From: Candidatus Aenigmatarchaeota archaeon
GTDB lineage: Archaea > Aenigmatarchaeota > Aenigmatarchaeia > GW2011-AR5
Direction: 5' to 3'
NCBI GenBank assembly: GCA_016202875.1
Contig: JACQNX010000048.1
Coordinates: 1 to 15,713, forward strand
Length of the DNA stretch: 15,713 bases
This document shows positions 14,101-15,713 of this stretch, piece after piece; the first letter of the stretch is position 1, and every line of letters starts with the position of its first letter. The notes under the pieces were generated by a model. That model was not told the origin of the DNA. It did not search any database and worked only from the letters and a program-made list of their open reading frames with translations. The translations under genes and the position numbers were made by a program.

Positions 14101-15651
14101 AACATCAGCCAGAACTGGGGCGTGTCATCAAAAGCAGGCGGCGTCTGCATTGCAGAGAACATCACCTCGCAAAGGTTCGGATTCAATACCCAGAACATCA
14201 ACTACAGCCTCACGAACGGGTCTGCCAAGGTCAGTGTGGTTGTTCTGGACAACGCGTCTTCAGGCGTGTACGATACTCTCATAATCAACAACAGCGGGAA
14301 CATCACAGTTGCAAACGTGAACAACAGGCGCTTCAGCAACCTTACTAACAACGCCAACCTTACAAACCTCTACTTACGCAATGTCAACGATTGCGGCTTT
14401 ATCTCTGTGCTGAATTCAAATGCCAGCTCAACAGGCTTTGGCTCAGGATTCGGCGGCCAGCACCAGACCAATGCGAACATCTACATACCGTTCAAGGTGA
14501 GTCAGGGCAGCAATGCGCTTGCAAATGCGAATATAACAGTGCAGCAGATAATACTTCAGGACAGCACAGGCGGATCTGACGGGCGCGGTGGCTTTGGATT
14601 CACGGGATTTCTTTCTTCAGCACAGTTCAACTTCACCAATGGCACAACAGACAGCAATGGCATTGCGTTCCTTAACCTGAGAAATATATCAACAAGCGGG
14701 TCTATGAACCTCATCTGGAAGCTGAACACAGGCACAGACACAGACGTGGCAGAGTTCTTTGCCGGCGTGCAGTTTGAGGTGAAGTCGTTCCGCACATGGG
14801 TTGACGTACTAGAAGCGCCGTTCCGCGTGATCAACCTCACAAACAGCACTGCCAATGTCAATGGCAGCATAAGCGGGCTGACAGGCAACCTCACAAAAGC
14901 AGGCTTTACTATTTACAACGGCACATGGAACGAGACAGCGAACGGGCAGCTGGTTCTTGACAGCAGCATGAGCACGTTCTACTTTGTATTGAGAAATGTG
15001 TCAGCTGACGCGCCTGGAGTGCCGTTCATGGACCTTACTTACGCAAACAATTATACGAACCTTATGTTTGATGATGATACCAACCTGACACTAGGTGAAG
15101 GGCCGCCAGAAGGCACTTATACTGCCACCTCAAACAACTGGACAAACAGCATAACGCTGTCTGGCGTATTCAACCAGGTCAAAGTAGTGGGCAACAAGAC
15201 TGCTAGCGCAACGCTGACGCAGTTAGTCATTGCGCAGGAGAACAAGACATACTACAAGTCCCTGACACCATCAGGCAACTCAACAAGGGTGGATGTCAAT
15301 GTCACAGTGGAGGTATGCGCAGTGACCTATGACAGGCCAGAAAGGCCGGTGATAGGCGCGGACATAACACTGCAAACGGAGAAGTTCTCAGCTACGGGCA
15401 TAACTGTTGTCAACCTGACACAGTGGGACCCGTTCACGAACTCGGATGTCACGACCATCAAGACAGGACCAAGCGGCTGCGCAGTGTTCAATGTCTCGCA
15501 TCCATCGTGGAGCGGGAATGCTGCAGGTTGGACAGCAGGGCAGCCAAACAGCCTGAAAGCTGTTGTGAACAATTCAGGCACAGTAGAGACAGGATTTGGG
15601 CCTGCCGTGTTCGTGCAGTGCCCGCCGGGCGTGAGGTGCTATTCGTATTGA
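11152..15651 (+). CDS. Giant secreted surface protein with Ig-like repeats (S-layer/adhesin-like)
   Basis: A 1499-residue protein with a classical signal peptide (MKRALIFLVIAVFLLSISTA, likely cleavage after AFA at residue 22). The rest is a chain of beta-sandwich, Ig-like or carboxypeptidase-regulatory-like domains. Residues about 30-110 (VNVTGTVKNSTGSGMASVNV) and 208-310 (TTTVAQNQNATIRVRVFDTS) are typical, and similar modules recur to about 1480. By hand count there are about 85 N-x-S/T sequons, spread along the chain except for a gap at about 555-648, so heavy N-glycosylation is expected. GGF recurs eight times between residues 400 and 1148. Eleven Cys are spread along the chain. There is no C-terminal transmembrane segment, PGF-CTERM or other anchor; the protein ends CPPGVRCYSY. 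Probably an S-layer or adhesin-like glycoprotein; the family is not recognised. Confidence 0.85.
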   Translation: MKRALIFLVIAVFLLSISTAFADYIDAYANSVVSVSSTVNVTGTVKNSTGSGMASVNVTATLSSSSSFTTTSSAGAFSLLVTAPSTPGDYNISITTNISVNKSIPIHVTNFTNFTLANITFDGVQPPFSNGSSFVINVTIVGPGMVDPSLRVYQSYGTYLNWTITNLTAVNNTNGTLRYNISIPGDADGSYIIVFEKGLAFKIFSVKSTLTAVADVLDSSGASTTTVAQNQNATIRVRVFDTSGPINNSNVSVVITLPNSTTVSATLSLSNASTGTYTAAFTQTSIIGRYQITATVASTKNVSTSTFFDVGSLNAKLDIVKEFFFEFGGDSAFAAGGQIAFNVLVTNLSNNVIFSGSVTNAVDRTICTNTSTTLYPTELKNQRTGTIITFGTANITVSLGGFFGQTVCKINFTAPSETGIYSFSANTTTNVSGVLTNATATGYFQVQKYILKVSPVSTLGGGFEFLSALRPGDNATFEISARNLSSNGSAIAGNSITNITFKRITSLNFLRREADITGLASNVTAGTSSTNPKIQIVLPENRTGPYQIEVQANVSGDIVSGTAFYFAKYIEGFVFPAGFFSHGMGESAFRCGGTQRFTTTVTDVKTRQAARNVVFNNIEAARSEHTGQDVSSYLTIASATVSDSNGNANITINFSSNISYSGFYFFLINATTDDGKADIMPGGFECRTLNFFPSVSANGTAEGGFGGGFNVAPTALLNVTISNIRNLNFAGNQTMNGTARVSRLENFDPAKGGQALYTTGSTLTYNLTNGSVSFVVGAGNFTGLSAWPSGFNHIEIAVTDTATGGTNTTDSHGGFFKSVAFDMFTSFDFATYAPNDVVRKEISAKTNITRNATNSSYTDNTAGGFTGKIGRPWEGSMIDLTVTATLINDTWSFNNLSCFSCTERWNVSFTIPSSVRKGFNMIIITAKSSLDNQTATVEFGGMVNKYNVAVPDEEYIFMQNYSVTAVSAAHNQSIYDRYGINLSNISQNWGVSSKAGGVCIAENITSQRFGFNTQNINYSLTNGSAKVSVVVLDNASSGVYDTLIINNSGNITVANVNNRRFSNLTNNANLTNLYLRNVNDCGFISVLNSNASSTGFGSGFGGQHQTNANIYIPFKVSQGSNALANANITVQQIILQDSTGGSDGRGGFGFTGFLSSAQFNFTNGTTDSNGIAFLNLRNISTSGSMNLIWKLNTGTDTDVAEFFAGVQFEVKSFRTWVDVLEAPFRVINLTNSTANVNGSISGLTGNLTKAGFTIYNGTWNETANGQLVLDSSMSTFYFVLRNVSADAPGVPFMDLTYANNYTNLMFDDDTNLTLGEGPPEGTYTATSNNWTNSITLSGVFNQVKVVGNKTASATLTQLVIAQENKTYYKSLTPSGNSTRVDVNVTVEVCAVTYDRPERPVIGADITLQTEKFSATGITVVNLTQWDPFTNSDVTTIKTGPSGCAVFNVSHPSWSGNAAGWTAGQPNSLKAVVNNSGTVETGFGPAVFVQCPPGVRCYSY

Positions 15652-15713
15652 TGAGTGAGACGAGGGAGTCACTGAATAAGACAAAAACTGAACCAAGAGG
15701 AAATGAAAAATAA
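15651..15713 (+). CDS. Possible 20-codon ORF after the giant gene
   Basis: TGATG overlaps the stop of the giant gene with an ATG at 15651, followed by MSETRESLNKTKTEPRGNEK and a TAA that is the last codon of the window. The coupling geometry is typical of operons, but the peptide is short, charged and unrecognised. It may be a real small protein or chance. The window ends here, so nothing further can be judged. Confidence 0.25.
   Translation: MSETRESLNKTKTEPRGNEK

Noticed and set aside
15423..15713. A 96-codon plus-strand frame reaching the window end
   Set aside because: Most of it is an out-of-frame shadow of the giant gene; only the last 20 codons lie outside it.
1..15713. CRISPR arrays, insertion sequences or rRNA
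   Set aside because: No regularly spaced direct repeats, transposase motifs, terminal inverted repeats or rRNA-like sequence were seen on reading.

Overview
The window looks archaeal and fits a small-genome, DPANN-like archaeon (Woesearchaeota/Pacearchaeota-type), but the lineage is an inference. The evidence is: TATA-box promoters about 25 nt from the presumed transcription start, several leaderless starts, tRNA genes without encoded CCA, a tRNA intron at a non-canonical position, VapBC-type toxin-antitoxin loci, a DUF5678 gene, a signal-peptidase-like protein with an archaeal Ser/His/Asp set, and a very large Asn-rich secreted protein full of N-glycosylation sequons.

Layout. (1) 1-2938, minus strand, clearly AT-rich: a winged-helix regulator overlapping a single-chain type IIG restriction-modification enzyme that runs off the left edge. 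(2) 2985-3844: debris, namely the 3' end of an unrecognised gene, a PIN toxin with an internal deletion and frameshift, its apparently intact antitoxin with a palindromic operator, all lying directly downstream of a tRNA-Gly. Blocks 1 and 2 together look like a genomic island next to a tRNA gene. (3) 3978-7134, minus strand: a four-gene divalent-cation (probably Mg2+) transport operon with two separately encoded MgtE/SLC41-like half-transporters, a PhoU+TrkA_C cytosolic protein, and a fused two-repeat MgtE-like transporter. (4) 7181-9298, plus strand: a lipoprotein made of two tandem signal-peptidase-I-like repeats, the first without its catalytic residues, and a coiled-coil protein of unknown function. 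(5) 9282-9817, minus strand: tRNA-Cys, a DUF5678 protein and the C-terminal remnant of a retropepsin-like aspartic protease. (6) 9926-10542, plus strand: an intact vapBC pair with an operator-like inverted repeat; a small helical orphan converges on it. (7) 11059-15651: promoter, roughly 60-nt leader and a 1499-residue secreted surface protein, followed by a 20-codon overlapping ORF that ends with the window.

How the genes relate. The transport operon is the one multi-gene system whose parts clearly belong together: the four MgtE-like halves carry the same two membrane signatures, and the PhoU/RCK_C protein between them is the likely cytosolic sensor or gate. The two cell-surface genes (tandem S26 lipoprotein and giant glycoprotein-like protein) both act outside the membrane, but nothing in the sequence links them directly. 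No CRISPR array, transposase or rRNA was seen.
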